A DNA stretch of 64,000 nt from positions 682,001-746,000 of the forward strand of contig NZ_CP040005.1 of assembly GCF_005696555.1 (NCBI RefSeq), read 5' to 3'. A model generated the notes under the pieces. It was not told the DNA's origin, did no database searches, and saw only the letters and a list, made by a program, of their open reading frames with translations. Positions within the stretch are counted from its first letter, which is position 1, and each line of letters begins with the position of its first letter. A program made the position numbers and the translations under genes. This stretch comes from Actinomyces sp. oral taxon 171 str. F0337 (lineage in GTDB: Bacteria; Actinomycetota; Actinomycetes; Actinomycetales; Actinomycetaceae). Shown piece by piece: positions 19,015-29,729 of this stretch.

Positions 19015-19860
19015 ATGTCTGAGGATGTCTCCTCGCAGACCACTCCCGACGACGTCGAGGTCCTCGCCTCGCTCGCGGCCGACGACGCCGGTGACGCCGC
19101 CGAGTCGGTTGAGGTCGCCGAGGCCGATGCGACCGTCGAGGTGGTCGAGGCGAAGCCCCACGCCGCTGCTGAGCCGGGTGAGCCGGCCGAGGAGGCGCCC
19201 GTCGTCGACCCGCTGGCCGAGTTCCGCCGCCAGATGTCGGCTCTGCCGGGGCAGTGGTACGTGCTGCACACCTACTCCGGCTACGAGCGCCGAGTGGCCG
19301 CCGACATCATGGCCCGCGCCGAGAACTTCGAGGTCGAGGACTACATCTTCGACGCCACCGTCCCCATGGAGACGGTCATCGAGATCAAGAACGGCAACAA
19401 GAAGAAGGAAGTCTCCCGGGTGCGCATCCCCGGCTACGTCTTCGTGCGCATGGACCTGGATGACCCGGAGACCTCGGACAAGGTGTGGCGCACCATCAAG
19501 GACACCCCGGCCGTCACCGGCTTCGTGGGCGACCGCTACAACCCGGTGCCGCTGACCTTCGAGGAGGCCGTCGCCCAGCTCGGCCCCACGCCTGAGGAGA
19601 TCGCCGCCAAGGAGGCCGCCGCGGCGGAGGCCACCGCCCCCGAGTCCGGCTCCGGTACCCAGATCGCCACCGGTGGTCAGGTCTTCGAGGTCGCCTTCGA
19701 GGTCGGCGAGTCCGTCATCGTCACCGACGGCCCCTTCGAGTCCCTTCCGGCCACGATTTCCGAGATCCACCCCGAGACTCAGAAGCTCCAGGTGCTCATC
19801 TCCCTGTTCGGCCGCGATACCCCGGCCGAGCTCTCCTTCACCCAGGTCGCCAAGATCTAA
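19015..19860 (+). CDS. nusG: Transcription termination/antitermination factor NusG, with acidic N-terminal extension
   Basis: 281 residues. The NGN domain begins at [12 protein letters not shown] (about residue 80) and includes P-G-Y-V-F-V-R-M; the KOW domain follows at [14 protein letters not shown] (about 225-240). The core is ordinary, but residues 1-75 form an acidic Glu/Ala/Val-rich, probably disordered extension, a feature of actinobacterial NusG, and a short Ala/Glu linker separates NGN and KOW. NusG links RNA polymerase to Rho and to the leading ribosome through S10. 135 bp after secE. Confidence 0.95.
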   Translation: MSEDVSSQTTPDDVEVLASLAADDAGDAAESVEVAEADATVEVVEAKPHAAAEPGEPAEEAPVVDPLAEFRRQMSALPGQWYVLHTYSGYERRVAADIMARAENFEVEDYIFDATVPMETVIEIKNGNKKKEVSRVRIPGYVFVRMDLDDPETSDKVWRTIKDTPAVTGFVGDRYNPVPLTFEEAVAQLGPTPEEIAAKEAAAAEATAPESGSGTQIATGGQVFEVAFEVGESVIVTDGPFESLPATISEIHPETQKLQVLISLFGRDTPAELSFTQVAKI

Positions 19861-19889
19861 GACGGGCCTGAGGCCAGACCCCGTCAGCC

Positions 19890-19932
19890 GTTGTGGCCCG
19901 ACGACGCAGAACACGCGCCGTCGGGCCACAAC
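19890..19932 (+). terminator. Perfect hairpin between nusG and rplK
   Basis: Arms GTTGTGGCCCGACG (19890-19903) and CGTCGGGCCACAAC (19919-19932), 14 bp perfect, loop 15. No T-run follows. It lies in the 260-bp gap before rplK, so it may separate secE-nusG from the L11 operon. I saw no L1-binding mimic that I could assign with confidence. Confidence 0.6.
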
Positions 19933-20120
19933 CGCCCGGGTCGCGCGAGCGGCCACGGCGCGAGAGCCATGAATCACAGGGCAATGTCCTGTGATACCGC
20001 GCACCGGGCGCCCTGCTTGGCCCAGCAGCGGGCTACGATGAGCGCTTGTGCGTGCGCATGCACCCACGGCTGCACGGCAGGCGTGCAGCACATCCGGACA
20101 AGTAAGAAGGACCCATTCCT

Positions 20121-20552
20121 ATGGCCCCCAAGAAGAAGGTCGCCGGGCTGATCAAGCTCCAGATCCAGGCCGGCCAGGCCAACCCCGCTCCGCCGATCGG
20201 CCCCGCCCTGGGTGCTCACGGCGTCAACATCATGGAGTTCTGCAAGGCGTACAACGCGGCGACCGAGTCGCAGCGCGGCAACGTCATCCCCGTGGAGATC
20301 ACCGTCTACGAGGACCGCTCCTTCACCTTCATCACCAAGACCCCGCCGGCCGCCGAGCTCATCAAGAAGGCCGCGGGCGTCCCCAAGGGATCCGCCACCC
20401 CCCACACCGTGAAGGTGGCCTCCCTGACCCAGGCTCAGGTGCGTGAGATCGCCGAGTCCAAGATGCCCGACCTCAACGCCAACGACGTCGAGGCCGCCGC
20501 CAAGATCATCGCCGGCACCGCTCGTTCCATGGGCATCACCGTCGAGGCCTGA
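20121..20552 (+). CDS. rplK: Large-subunit ribosomal protein uL11
   Basis: 143 residues, the normal length. Starts [15 protein letters not shown] and holds the thiopeptide-binding-domain segment [12 protein letters not shown] with its conserved prolines. L11 sits at the GTPase-associated centre with 23S rRNA helices 43/44 and is needed for RelA activation. Preceded by AAGAAGGACC. Followed 98 bp later by rplA. Confidence 0.97.
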   Translation: MAPKKKVAGLIKLQIQAGQANPAPPIGPALGAHGVNIMEFCKAYNAATESQRGNVIPVEITVYEDRSFTFITKTPPAAELIKKAAGVPKGSATPHTVKVASLTQAQVREIAESKMPDLNANDVEAAAKIIAGTARSMGITVEA

Positions 20553-20650
20553 GGCACTCACCGGCCTGCCGGCTCTCTCAACTCAATCCCCATACGAAAC
20601 CGTGGAAGGGCCTCGCGCGGCCCGAACACCACGACTGCAAGGAGAAGCAG

Positions 20651-21340
20651 ATGACCAAGCGCTCCAAGGCCTACCGCGCCGCGGCTGAGAAGATCCAGTC
20701 CGGAGTCCTCTACACCCCGGCCGAGGCCGTTCACCTGGCCAAGTCCACCTCCGTCACCAAGTTCGACGCCACCGTCGACGTCGTCTTCCGCCTGGGAGTC
20801 GACCCCCGTAAGGCGGACCAGATGGTTCGCGGCACCGTGTCCCTGCCGCACGGTACCGGTAAGACCGCCCGCGTCGTCGTCTTCGCCCAGGGAGAGCGTG
20901 CCGAGCAGGCCCTCGCCGCCGGCGCGGACGAGGTCGGTGGCGACGAGCTCATCGAGAAGGTCGCCAAGGGCTACACGGACTTCGACGCAGCTGTGGCCAC
21001 CCCCGACCTCATGGGCAAGGTCGGCCGCCTGGGCCGCGTTCTGGGTCCCCGTGGCCTCATGCCCAACCCCCGCACCGGCACCGTGACGATGGACGTGGCC
21101 AAGGCCGTCTCCGACATCAAGGGCGGCCGTATCGAGTTCCGCGTGGACCGCGCCTCCAACCTCCACTTCATCATCGGCAAGGCATCCTTCTCCGAGGAGC
21201 AGCTGACGGAGAACTTCCAGGCCGCCCTGGAGGAGATCCTGCGCCTCAAGCCCTCGACCTCGAAGGGCCGCTACATCCTCAAGGCCACCATGACCACCAC
21301 CATGGGCCCCGGCATCCCGATGGACGTCACCAAGGCCTGA
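20651..21340 (+). CDS. rplA: Large-subunit ribosomal protein uL1
   Basis: 229 residues, close to the usual length. It includes the conserved [17 protein letters not shown] segment and [12 protein letters not shown]1 forms the mobile stalk and typically represses the L11 operon by binding its mRNA. A ribosome-binding site AAGGAGAAG precedes the ATG. rplJ-rplL do not follow; a terminator and a surface-protein cluster do. Confidence 0.97.
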   Translation: MTKRSKAYRAAAEKIQSGVLYTPAEAVHLAKSTSVTKFDATVDVVFRLGVDPRKADQMVRGTVSLPHGTGKTARVVVFAQGERAEQALAAGADEVGGDELIEKVAKGYTDFDAAVATPDLMGKVGRLGRVLGPRGLMPNPRTGTVTMDVAKAVSDIKGGRIEFRVDRASNLHFIIGKASFSEEQLTENFQAALEEILRLKPSTSKGRYILKATMTTTMGPGIPMDVTKA

Positions 21341-21357
21341 GGCCCTTTTCCTTCACG

Positions 21358-21410
21358 ACGGCGTCGGCCGCCTCTTCACATGGGAGGCGGCCGACGCCGT
21401 TCTTTGTCGT
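21358..21410 (+). terminator. Strong intrinsic terminator after rplA
   Basis: A perfect 17-bp GC-rich stem (arms 21358-21374 and 21384-21400, loop 9) is followed by TTCTTTGTCGTT. This ends the secE-nusG-rplK-rplA unit. Confidence 0.85.
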
Positions 21411-21641
21411 TGCTCCGCCTGAGGGCGTACGAGGATTCCTCAGGTCCTGCCCGGGGACTGCCCGAGCCCTCCACGGGGGCATCTGCCCATGGTCGGAGGG
21501 GTGTGGGCTGACTACGGTGAAGCCGTCGGCGGAGCACCGGATGGGGGAGGGGAATGGAGAAGCCGGTTGTCCCCGTCCTTGTCTCTCCCTCTCGCAAGGA
21601 CGGGGACGACCTCTCTTCCTTGAGGTAGGTCCGGATACGCC

Positions 21642-22618
21642 TCAGCTGTTCTTGACGGGGATGTCGGTGAGGCGGAAGGCGGGCCTTTGAGGGAGTACTT
21701 GCCTTCGGGGTGGTCGATGGTGAGTGTCCCACCGTCGGGGTGCTGGCCCAGCTGGGTGGCGACGGTCTTCAGCTGGGCCTCGGCTCCGGGGGCAAGGTCG
21801 GCGGAGTCCGAGGCGAAGGCGACGTCTGATGCGAGGGTGACGGTGATGTCCTTGCCGCTGGCCTGGGTGCTGGTGGAGTCGTCCAGTGCCCGGGCGCAGC
21901 GCTCAATAGCAACTGGGGCCGTATTTTTCGTGATGGCGTTGGGCCACTTAGCAAGTTCCTTCTTTGCGGTGGTGAGGTTGATGCCTGCTTTCTTGGCGGC
22001 GTCCGCATCCAGGACCGAGACGGTGGTGAAGCCGGTCATGGGGGCCATGACGGTGACGGTGACGGTGACGGTGTCGGTGTCGACCTTGCCGAAGGACAAG
22101 AAGGAGGTGACCTTCTCGCCGGGGGCCGTCTCGAGGAATAAGCCGCTGCCGTTGATGACGTTCCACACGCGCCCGGAGCTCAGGTCGAGGAGCTTGGTCC
22201 AACAGGCGCTGGTGCCGGGGCGGAAAATTGACGGGACTCCCAGGTAATTCGAGATGTTGAGCTTGTTGTCGTCGTTGCTGTCGGAGTTGGCGTCGACGGC
22301 ATTGATGGAGGTCGTCCTTGGTGCGGGTCAGCCTCAGGGCGATGATCGAGGTCCTGTCGTCCTGGCGGATGACGGGCGAGGCCTCCACGCTCACCTCGTG
22401 GCCCATGATGTGGGCGTCGAGTTTCTGCCACTCGGTGCTACCGGCCTTGGCACCGCCGCCGGCTGGGGGCTGATCCTCCGGCCGTGGCTGAGGAGCCCGT
22501 TGGTGAAGCCGACCCTCCCCTTGCCCTTCGACGTCCCTGGCAGGTCACAACCTGCCAGCACAGACAGTCCCACCCCCACCAGGGTCGAGAGAGCCACAAA
22601 AGACCGACGAGACGTCAT
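21642..22618 (-). pseudogene. Decayed Tat-type lipoprotein with a C-terminal OmpA-like remnant
   Basis: The ATG at 22618 starts M-T-S-R-R-S-F-V-A-L, a twin-arginine signal ending in lipobox V-L-A-G-C (Cys 24). The frame then fails: around 22500 it must shift to continue as G-G-A-K-A-G-S-T-E-W-Q-K-L-D; around 22320 it shifts back to I-N-A-V-D-A-N-S-D, giving a long segment with D-L-S-S-G-R-V-W and A-P-G-E-K-V; near 21680 it shifts again so that the natural end A-F-R-L-T-D-I-P-V-K-N-S then TGA at 21644-21642 is reached. The C-terminal half resembles the start of an OmpA domain (V-A-F-A-S-D-S-A-D-L), but most of that domain is deleted. Three frameshifts plus the deletion mean it is broken. Its layout looks like a fusion of the two intact genes that follow at 22947 and 23570. 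Confidence 0.78.
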
Positions 22619-22946
22619 CCGTGGAGCGGTGCTGAGTGAACGGGAGAATGCAGAGGGTACAGGAATTCCTTTAACGGCGCCGCCGGAATTTCTCAACGAC
22701 AGAACTTAATCGTACTGTTATCTCCCATAGCAATGGGGGCTCCCTGGGTACTCCCATCGATCCCCATGTACTCACCATCGCTCCATGGGGAGTACCCGGA
22801 TTCCCTCGGGCTCCCCATGGGTGCCCCGGGTACTGCACGAATTGTCCCCGTGGGAGTCTCCCCATTTCTCGAATGAGGAATTCTGCATAGAGTTTCGGTA
22901 TTCCTCAGGCCGCAGTGGCCTGATCGAGAGCATTGGAGGTCCTATC
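22619..22946. repeat. Intergenic region dense in short inverted repeats
   Basis: This gene-free stretch between the divergent pseudogene and lipoprotein gene is less GC-rich than its surroundings. From about 22720 to 22865 it is packed with CCCAT/ATGGG, GGGTACTCCC/GGGAGTACCC and GGGCTCCC words. The clearest dyad is GGGTACTCCC (22746-22755) with GGGAGTACCC (22788-22797). These could form alternative hairpins. No promoter hexamers stood out. GGAGG at 22935-22939 belongs to the next gene. Confidence 0.6.
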
Positions 22947-23573
22947 ATGATGACTACTTCGAAGCGAGTCCTGGCTGCCGTGAGCGCCATTGGCCTGGCA
23001 GCGACCCTGGCGTCCTGCGAACTGGGGGGCGTCTCGGGCTCGAAGAGCTCAGAAACTTCAGCGCCAACGCAGGCGTCGGCATCGGCGCCGAAGTCGGCGC
23101 AGTCCGGGGGCGGTGGCAAAGGCGGTCAAGGTGCTGCCATTGAATCTCACTCCACCAGCATTGACAGTAAACCTGCAACTGTCTCCTTGAACTCAGTCTC
23201 TGCTACGGGGACGACGGTCACCGTCATGTTCTCCGTGACGAATGATGACAAGAGCAATGATATGTACGTCACCGATTACTTCTCGGATGGAGACGACTCG
23301 ATTCCGCAGCCCAGTGGAAAGGCGACACCGGGAGGAAGTAAGAACAATGTCGATGGTCTCACCCTCATTGAGCCGTCATCCTCGAACATCTATCGAGTCT
23401 CCTACGACTCCCAGGGTGGCTGCCTCTGCTCCAGCGACCTCAACGAGTTCGTCAAGCCCGGTCAGACAATCGCATTCCAAGCGACCTTCACCGGCGTTCC
23501 GGCGGACACGAAGACCGTCAGCGTCACCATTCCCAATGGCGGAAACTTCACTAACGTGGCGGTGTCACGATGA
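22947..23573 (+). CDS. Secreted lipoprotein, partner of the adjacent OmpA-domain protein
   Basis: 208 residues from the ATG at 22947 (GGAGG seven bases upstream). The signal peptide ends in T-L-A-S-C, lipidated Cys 24. A Ser/Gly/Ala/Lys-rich linker (about 25-70) leads to a beta-rich domain (about 75-208) with T-V-S-L-N-S-V-S-A-T-G-T-T-V-T-V and a Cys-rich spot G-C-L-C; the pattern resembles DUF4352-like immunoglobulin-fold extracellular domains, but I cannot name the family. Its TGA overlaps the ATG of the next gene (ATGA), so the two proteins are made together. A decayed neighbour carries a similar lipoprotein region joined to an OmpA-like region. Confidence 0.82.
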   Translation: MMTTSKRVLAAVSAIGLAATLASCELGGVSGSKSSETSAPTQASASAPKSAQSGGGGKGGQGAAIESHSTSIDSKPATVSLNSVSATGTTVTVMFSVTNDDKSNDMYVTDYFSDGDDSIPQPSGKATPGGSKNNVDGLTLIEPSSSNIYRVSYDSQGGCLCSSDLNEFVKPGQTIAFQATFTGVPADTKTVSVTIPNGGNFTNVAVSR

Positions 23574-24253
23574 AACGGCGGACTCTTCTTGCCTCCTGGA
23601 CGATGGGTGCGGGGCTGCGACATCGCACGAGGCTCGTCGCCGCGATCGTCGGTGCGAGCGCATTGGCCTGGTCGACCGCGGCGGGGGCTGTCGCGTTGCC
23701 TGCTGAGCCCCATGCCGTCCCCCCGGTTGTGGCTCCGGCGAAGAACGCTACGCCGGATCCGACGCCAACGCTCAAGCCGCAGGAAAGCAGCGGTTCGGGT
23801 GAGTCCCGGCAGGTTCAGCCCCTGGATCGCCGTGTTGTCCCGGTGTCACGATCGAGCAGCTCGGACAGCGCCGTCACCTACTCCTCGGACGGGCAGACCA
23901 CAGTGGCCTCGCTGTCCGGTGACGTCACCTTCGACGTCGACTCCTCCGCCCTGACCGACCGCGCCAAGCAGGTGCTCGATGACATCGTCAAGCGCTGGAA
24001 CGGCAAGCCGCCGGCCACGGTCACCGTGGTGGGGCATACGGACTCCGTAGCCGACGACGCTCACAACCAGACGCTCTCCGAGCAGCGGGCGAAGGCGGTC
24101 GCGGACTACCTGACCTCCAAGGTCCCGTCCCTGAACGTCCAGTCCTCCGGCAAGGGGGAGAGCGAGCCCGTGGCCTCCGAGACCAATGCGGACGGCAGTG
24201 TCAATGAGGCCGGCAAGGCCGCCAACCGTCACGTCGACGTGCGCTGGGGGTAG
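23570..24253 (+). CDS. Secreted OmpA-domain (peptidoglycan-associated) protein
   Basis: 227 residues. A signal peptide with a long basic n-region and hydrophobic core (about residues 20-42) is followed by a Pro/Ser-rich linker, then an OmpA-like domain (about 100-227). Its hallmarks are visible: G-D-V-T-F-D-V-D-S-S-A-L-T, V-V-G-H-T-D-S-V, N-Q-T-L-S-E-Q-R-A-K-A-V-A-D-Y-L and N-R-H-V-D-V. This domain binds diaminopimelate or Lys-type peptide stems of peptidoglycan non-covalently. Together with the overlapping lipoprotein gene it may bridge membrane and wall. No lipobox is present. Confidence 0.88.
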   Translation: MKRRTLLASWTMGAGLRHRTRLVAAIVGASALAWSTAAGAVALPAEPHAVPPVVAPAKNATPDPTPTLKPQESSGSGESRQVQPLDRRVVPVSRSSSSDSAVTYSSDGQTTVASLSGDVTFDVDSSALTDRAKQVLDDIVKRWNGKPPATVTVVGHTDSVADDAHNQTLSEQRAKAVADYLTSKVPSLNVQSSGKGESEPVASETNADGSVNEAGKAANRHVDVRWG

Positions 24254-24366
24254 GTGCCCGCAAGGCATTCTGAGCCGGGATACGGCCCAGGACGGCGGTA
24301 ATCAGAACGGCCTCGTGCGTGCTGACAGAGGAATGAGTGTCAGTGGCGGGAAAGGAGAGCAGTGAC

Positions 24367-25149
24367 GTGGAAGAAATGATGCAGATCAAGGAGGCGGCCG
24401 GGCGTCATTCCAAATCTGACGTGCGGTGGTGCTTCGATAGAAGGTCTGCGCTCGGGCTGGGGCTGTTGGCCGCGCTGAGCGGATCACTGAGCGCGTGTTC
24501 AGGACGTTGGGAACGCGCCGCGACGGACGTCACCTCAGATCATTCAGCAACACCATCGGAGGTGAGGTCCCCGAAGGCGACCGCGTCGCCAACGGTTCCG
24601 GAGTGGCGACCGGCATCCGAGCTCTCAGTTACTCCCGACCTGCCATCGAGGGGAATCAAGCAGACCGCCCCCTCCGGTAGGAGTCTGTCGATGTATGGGA
24701 TGACGTTGACCGTACCGGAGACGGCGGTGAGTAGGGAGCAGGTCAACGACCAAGGGCTTCCGGTGACCACGGTCCAGCTCGGCGGCACCCAAGACATGCT
24801 CCCCAACTTCGTGGTCACCTACCTCAAGGAGGCGGGGAAGACGCTCGACGACGAAACTCATCTTCAGGAGGCGTTTCTTCTGGGGCCGGGGCGCGAGGAC
24901 ACCTACGTGATGAGAACACCGGAAACATGGATGCTGGGCACGAAGGAGGTTCCCGCCTGCCTCATGACCTGGACTCATCGGGGGAAGGGCAGTGACGGCG
25001 GAACCGTTGAGCGTGATAACGCTGCTCTGTGGATCACCAATGACGCCGGAGGATACTGGAGAATCATCGCCCACGCCCCGATAGGTGAGCTGACGGAGAC
25101 CAGTCCGACGTGGCGGGCGATGCTCAGCGCCAAGGTGGAGCAGTCGTGA
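24367..25149 (+). CDS. Tat-type lipoprotein of unknown function
   Basis: 260 residues from the GTG at 24367, with AAAGGAG ten bases upstream; a GTG at 24337 would add ten. The N terminus carries F-D-R-R-S-A-L-G-L-G-L-L, a twin-arginine motif at residues 25-26, and lipobox S-L-S-A-C (Cys 44). A Thr/Ser/Pro linker is followed by a compact domain with M-Y-G-M-T-L-T-V-P and W-M-L-G-T-K. I do not recognise the family; the overall look is of actinobacterial wall lipoproteins with a single alpha/beta domain. It lies 113 bp after the OmpA gene on the same strand and may belong to that cluster. Confidence 0.75.
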   Translation: MEEMMQIKEAAGRHSKSDVRWCFDRRSALGLGLLAALSGSLSACSGRWERAATDVTSDHSATPSEVRSPKATASPTVPEWRPASELSVTPDLPSRGIKQTAPSGRSLSMYGMTLTVPETAVSREQVNDQGLPVTTVQLGGTQDMLPNFVVTYLKEAGKTLDDETHLQEAFLLGPGREDTYVMRTPETWMLGTKEVPACLMTWTHRGKGSDGGTVERDNAALWITNDAGGYWRIIAHAPIGELTETSPTWRAMLSAKVEQS

Positions 25150-25255
25150 TGCTGGACGCCGTGGGGAGACCCCTTTGGGGGGCGACTTCCCGGTCGGTGA
25201 CCGAGTCGGGGCGTGACTCCCGTGGAGACTGTGCCGTTCGCATCGTCCCGCGGGG

Positions 25256-26011
25256 TCACGCCACTGCGAGCATCCATGCCAACCAGCCCCCCAGTGACAG
25301 GTAGGGGCCGAAGGCAATGAGTGTCTTGCGGCTCGCCAGGCGACTGATCATCAGTGCGATGGCGACGAGCCCGCCGATGAAGAATCCAAGGATGATGCCC
25401 ATCGCGGTGTAGGTCCCGCCGAAGTATCCGAGCCACAGCCCAAGAACCGCACACAGCTTCGCATCACCCAGTCCCATTCCCGAACCGGGGAGCAGCGCCA
25501 TGGCCCCGACAATGACGCCGGCACTCACTGCGCACAGAACGGATCGAAGCAGAGCCCAGCCCGCCTCGGACAAGGGCGTCCCCGTGACCACGTTGAGCAG
25601 GACGAGGGTCGTGGTTGCCGCACCGGTCCATAGAGCGGCTGGACCGAGAATGCGGTTGGGGAGGCGGTGACACACGGCGTCGACGCTGCATGCCGCGCCG
25701 AGCAGCGCCACGAGGGGAAGTGCAACGATCACCTCGCCCCATGCGTCTCCCACCATTCCCCGCATGAGCGTCACCCCACAAAGAATGGTGGTCAGAACGC
25801 CCTGCGAGGTGGGTGCCAGCAGCCACTGGGCACGGAACGTGCCCGGCTCGGTGGTGATGCCGCCGGGCGAAGAGCTCGCAGTTGGTGCCTCAGCCCGCTC
25901 CAGGTCGGACACGTACCGCCGGGCGAAGGTCGAGACCGGGCGGGCAACGACTGCGATGACTGCGCAGCCAACGACGGTGGCGACCAGGAGTGCGGGGATA
26001 CTCACCACCAC
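25256..26011 (-). CDS. Prepilin peptidase, A24 family (TadV/CpaA-like, no methylase part)
   Basis: 251 residues, six or seven membrane helices. The two catalytic Asp are visible: S-V-D-A-V-C-H-R-L-P-N (about residues 110-120) and G-M-G-L-G-D-A-K-L (GxGD, about 180-188). The cytoplasmic Cys-rich methyltransferase loop of full PilD enzymes is absent, as in TadV/CpaA and archaeal-type peptidases. These enzymes cut type IV prepilin or Flp/Tad pilin signals at the inner face of the membrane. No prepilin or secretion ATPase gene is in the window, so its substrates are elsewhere. It is convergent with the lipoprotein gene before it. Confidence 0.88.
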   Translation of the reverse strand: MVVSIPALLVATVVGCAVIAVVARPVSTFARRYVSDLERAEAPTASSSPGGITTEPGTFRAQWLLAPTSQGVLTTILCGVTLMRGMVGDAWGEVIVALPLVALLGAACSVDAVCHRLPNRILGPAALWTGAATTTLVLLNVVTGTPLSEAGWALLRSVLCAVSAGVIVGAMALLPGSGMGLGDAKLCAVLGLWLGYFGGTYTAMGIILGFFIGGLVAIALMISRLASRKTLIAFGPYLSLGGWLAWMLAVA

Positions 26012-26497
26012 ACTCTCGCACGCTCGCCACCTTCAAGGTAGGGGAGTGGATATCTCACCTGTACCTCTCGTGTCCTCCAGAGAGCCTCCGGCGACGGATG
26101 TCGGGGCGCCCTCGCTCTTCCCTGCACCTCTGCCACGTGTCGAGTACCACGTCCTCGTCCCGGTATCCTCCCTGGCGCCCTCCTGTGGCGAACGGGTATC
26201 CTGACCGGCGGTGCCCGCAGACGGGTCACCGCATCTCCATTCCGTTCCCAGCGATGTCGGCTTCGTCCAGGCTTCATACCTGATCGGATCACGTGCGACA
26301 TCGTGACGCGGGTCTGCCGCGGCGGGAACCGACGGGCCCCTGACTGCGGGGCTCCGGACGTCGCAATCGGGCGAGCCTCGATCCCGGCGGGCCGGCCCTC
26401 TCCGCGGTGGCGTGCGCCGTCGAGCCACCGATGGGGGAGCGGTCCGGCACGCAGGCAGCAGCCAGATACAGACTCACGTCCCCATGGAGAATCAGTA
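26012..26497 (+). promoter_or_regulatory. Leader region of the rpsL operon
   Basis: A 486-bp stretch without a credible gene precedes rpsL. TATCCT, a plausible -10 hexamer, occurs twice (26164-26169 and 26197-26202), but neither has a good -35 at proper distance. The long leader suggests a promoter far upstream of rpsL and a structured 5' UTR, which I could not resolve. AATCAGTA and ATGGAGA before the GTG at 26498 supply the ribosome-binding site (GGAG). Confidence 0.4.
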
Positions 26498-26872
26498 GTG
26501 CCTACCATTCAGCAGCTGGTCCGCAAGGGCCGCTCGACGAAGCGCTCCGCGTCCAAGACGCCGGCGCTCAAGGCCAGTCCGCAGCGCCGTGGCGTGTGCA
26601 CTCGCGTGTACACCACGACCCCCAAGAAGCCGAACTCCGCCCTTCGTAAGGTCGCCCGTGTGCGCCTGTCCACCGGTATCGAGGTCACGGCCTACATCCC
26701 CGGTGAGGGCCACAACCTCCAGGAGCACTCCATCGTGCTCGTGCGCGGTGGTCGTGTGAAGGACCTTCCCGGTGTCCGCTACCACATCGTGCGCGGCGCC
26801 CTCGACACCCAGGGTGTCAAGGGCCGCCAGCAGGCACGTTCCAAGTACGGCGCCAAGAAGGAGAAGAAGTAA
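26498..26872 (+). CDS. rpsL: Small-subunit ribosomal protein uS12
   Basis: 124 residues from the GTG at 26498 ([10 protein letters not shown]). The decoding-site loop [11 protein letters not shown] carries Lys 43, wild type for the residue most often altered in streptomycin resistance. S12 monitors codon-anticodon pairing at the A site. The stop codon TAA shares its last base with the ATG of rpsG, so the genes are coupled. First gene of the str operon rpsL-rpsG-fusA-tuf. Confidence 0.98.
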   Translation: MPTIQQLVRKGRSTKRSASKTPALKASPQRRGVCTRVYTTTPKKPNSALRKVARVRLSTGIEVTAYIPGEGHNLQEHSIVLVRGGRVKDLPGVRYHIVRGALDTQGVKGRQQARSKYGAKKEKK

Positions 26873-27342
26873 TGCCTCGTAAGGGTCCCGCACCCAAGCG
26901 CCCGCTCGTCGTCGACCCCGTCTACGGCTCGCCGGTCGTCACCCAGCTCGTCAATCGCGTCCTGCTGGACGGCAAGAAGTCCACCGCTGAGCGCATCGTC
27001 TACGGTGCCCTCGAGGGCGTCCGCTCCAAGACGGACCAGGACCCGGTCTCCGTCCTCAAGCGCGCGCTGGACAACATCCGCCCCGCGCTGGAGGTCCGCT
27101 CCCGCCGCGTCGGTGGTGCCACCTACCAGGTGCCCGTCGAGGTTCGCCCCGGCCGCGCCACCACCCTGGCGCTGCGCTGGCTCGTGGACTTCTCCCGCCA
27201 GCGCCGCGAGAACACGATGACCGAGCGTCTCATGAACGAGATCCTCGACGCCTCCAACGGCCTGGGCGCCGCGGTCAAGCGTCGCGAGGACATGCACCGC
27301 ATGGCCGAGTCCAACAAGGCCTTCGCCCACTACCGCTGGTAA
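26872..27342 (+). CDS. rpsG: Small-subunit ribosomal protein uS7
   Basis: 156 residues, normal length. Begins [10 protein letters not shown] and includes [15 protein letters not shown], the conserved RNA-binding helix-turn segment. S7 nucleates the 3' major domain of 16S rRNA and lies at the E site. Overlaps rpsL by one base; fusA begins 45 bp downstream after GAAGGACACC. Confidence 0.98.
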   Translation: MPRKGPAPKRPLVVDPVYGSPVVTQLVNRVLLDGKKSTAERIVYGALEGVRSKTDQDPVSVLKRALDNIRPALEVRSRRVGGATYQVPVEVRPGRATTLALRWLVDFSRQRRENTMTERLMNEILDASNGLGAAVKRREDMHRMAESNKAFAHYRW

Positions 27343-27387
27343 CACCGGTAGCAGCTCCGTACCCCACACGAACGAAGGACACCACCA

Positions 27388-29529
<2,142 letters not shown>

Positions 29530-29729
29530 CGCCCTCGCTCCGGGGTCCGCGGCGGCTGCACGCAACCGTGGCGGACCCCGGCTCGGCGGTGCCCCTCGGG
29601 CGCCGACCGGGACCCAGTTCAGTAAGATTTCCAACATCCACCAGTAGAGACTCTCGACGCCCGGGCGGCTAGCATGTGTGCTAGTCGAATCCCGACGAAG
29701 AGAACTACCCGAGTCCCAGGAGGACACCA
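29530..29729 (+). promoter_or_regulatory. fusA-tuf spacer with palindrome
   Basis: The 200-bp gap carries CTAGCA-TGTG-TGCTAG (arms 29669-29674 and 29679-29684) about 45 bp before tuf and TAAGAT at about 29623-29628 resembling a -10 box. A separate tuf promoter is plausible, as EF-Tu is needed in excess; evidence is weak. GGAGG at 29718-29722 is the tuf ribosome-binding site. Confidence 0.4.
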
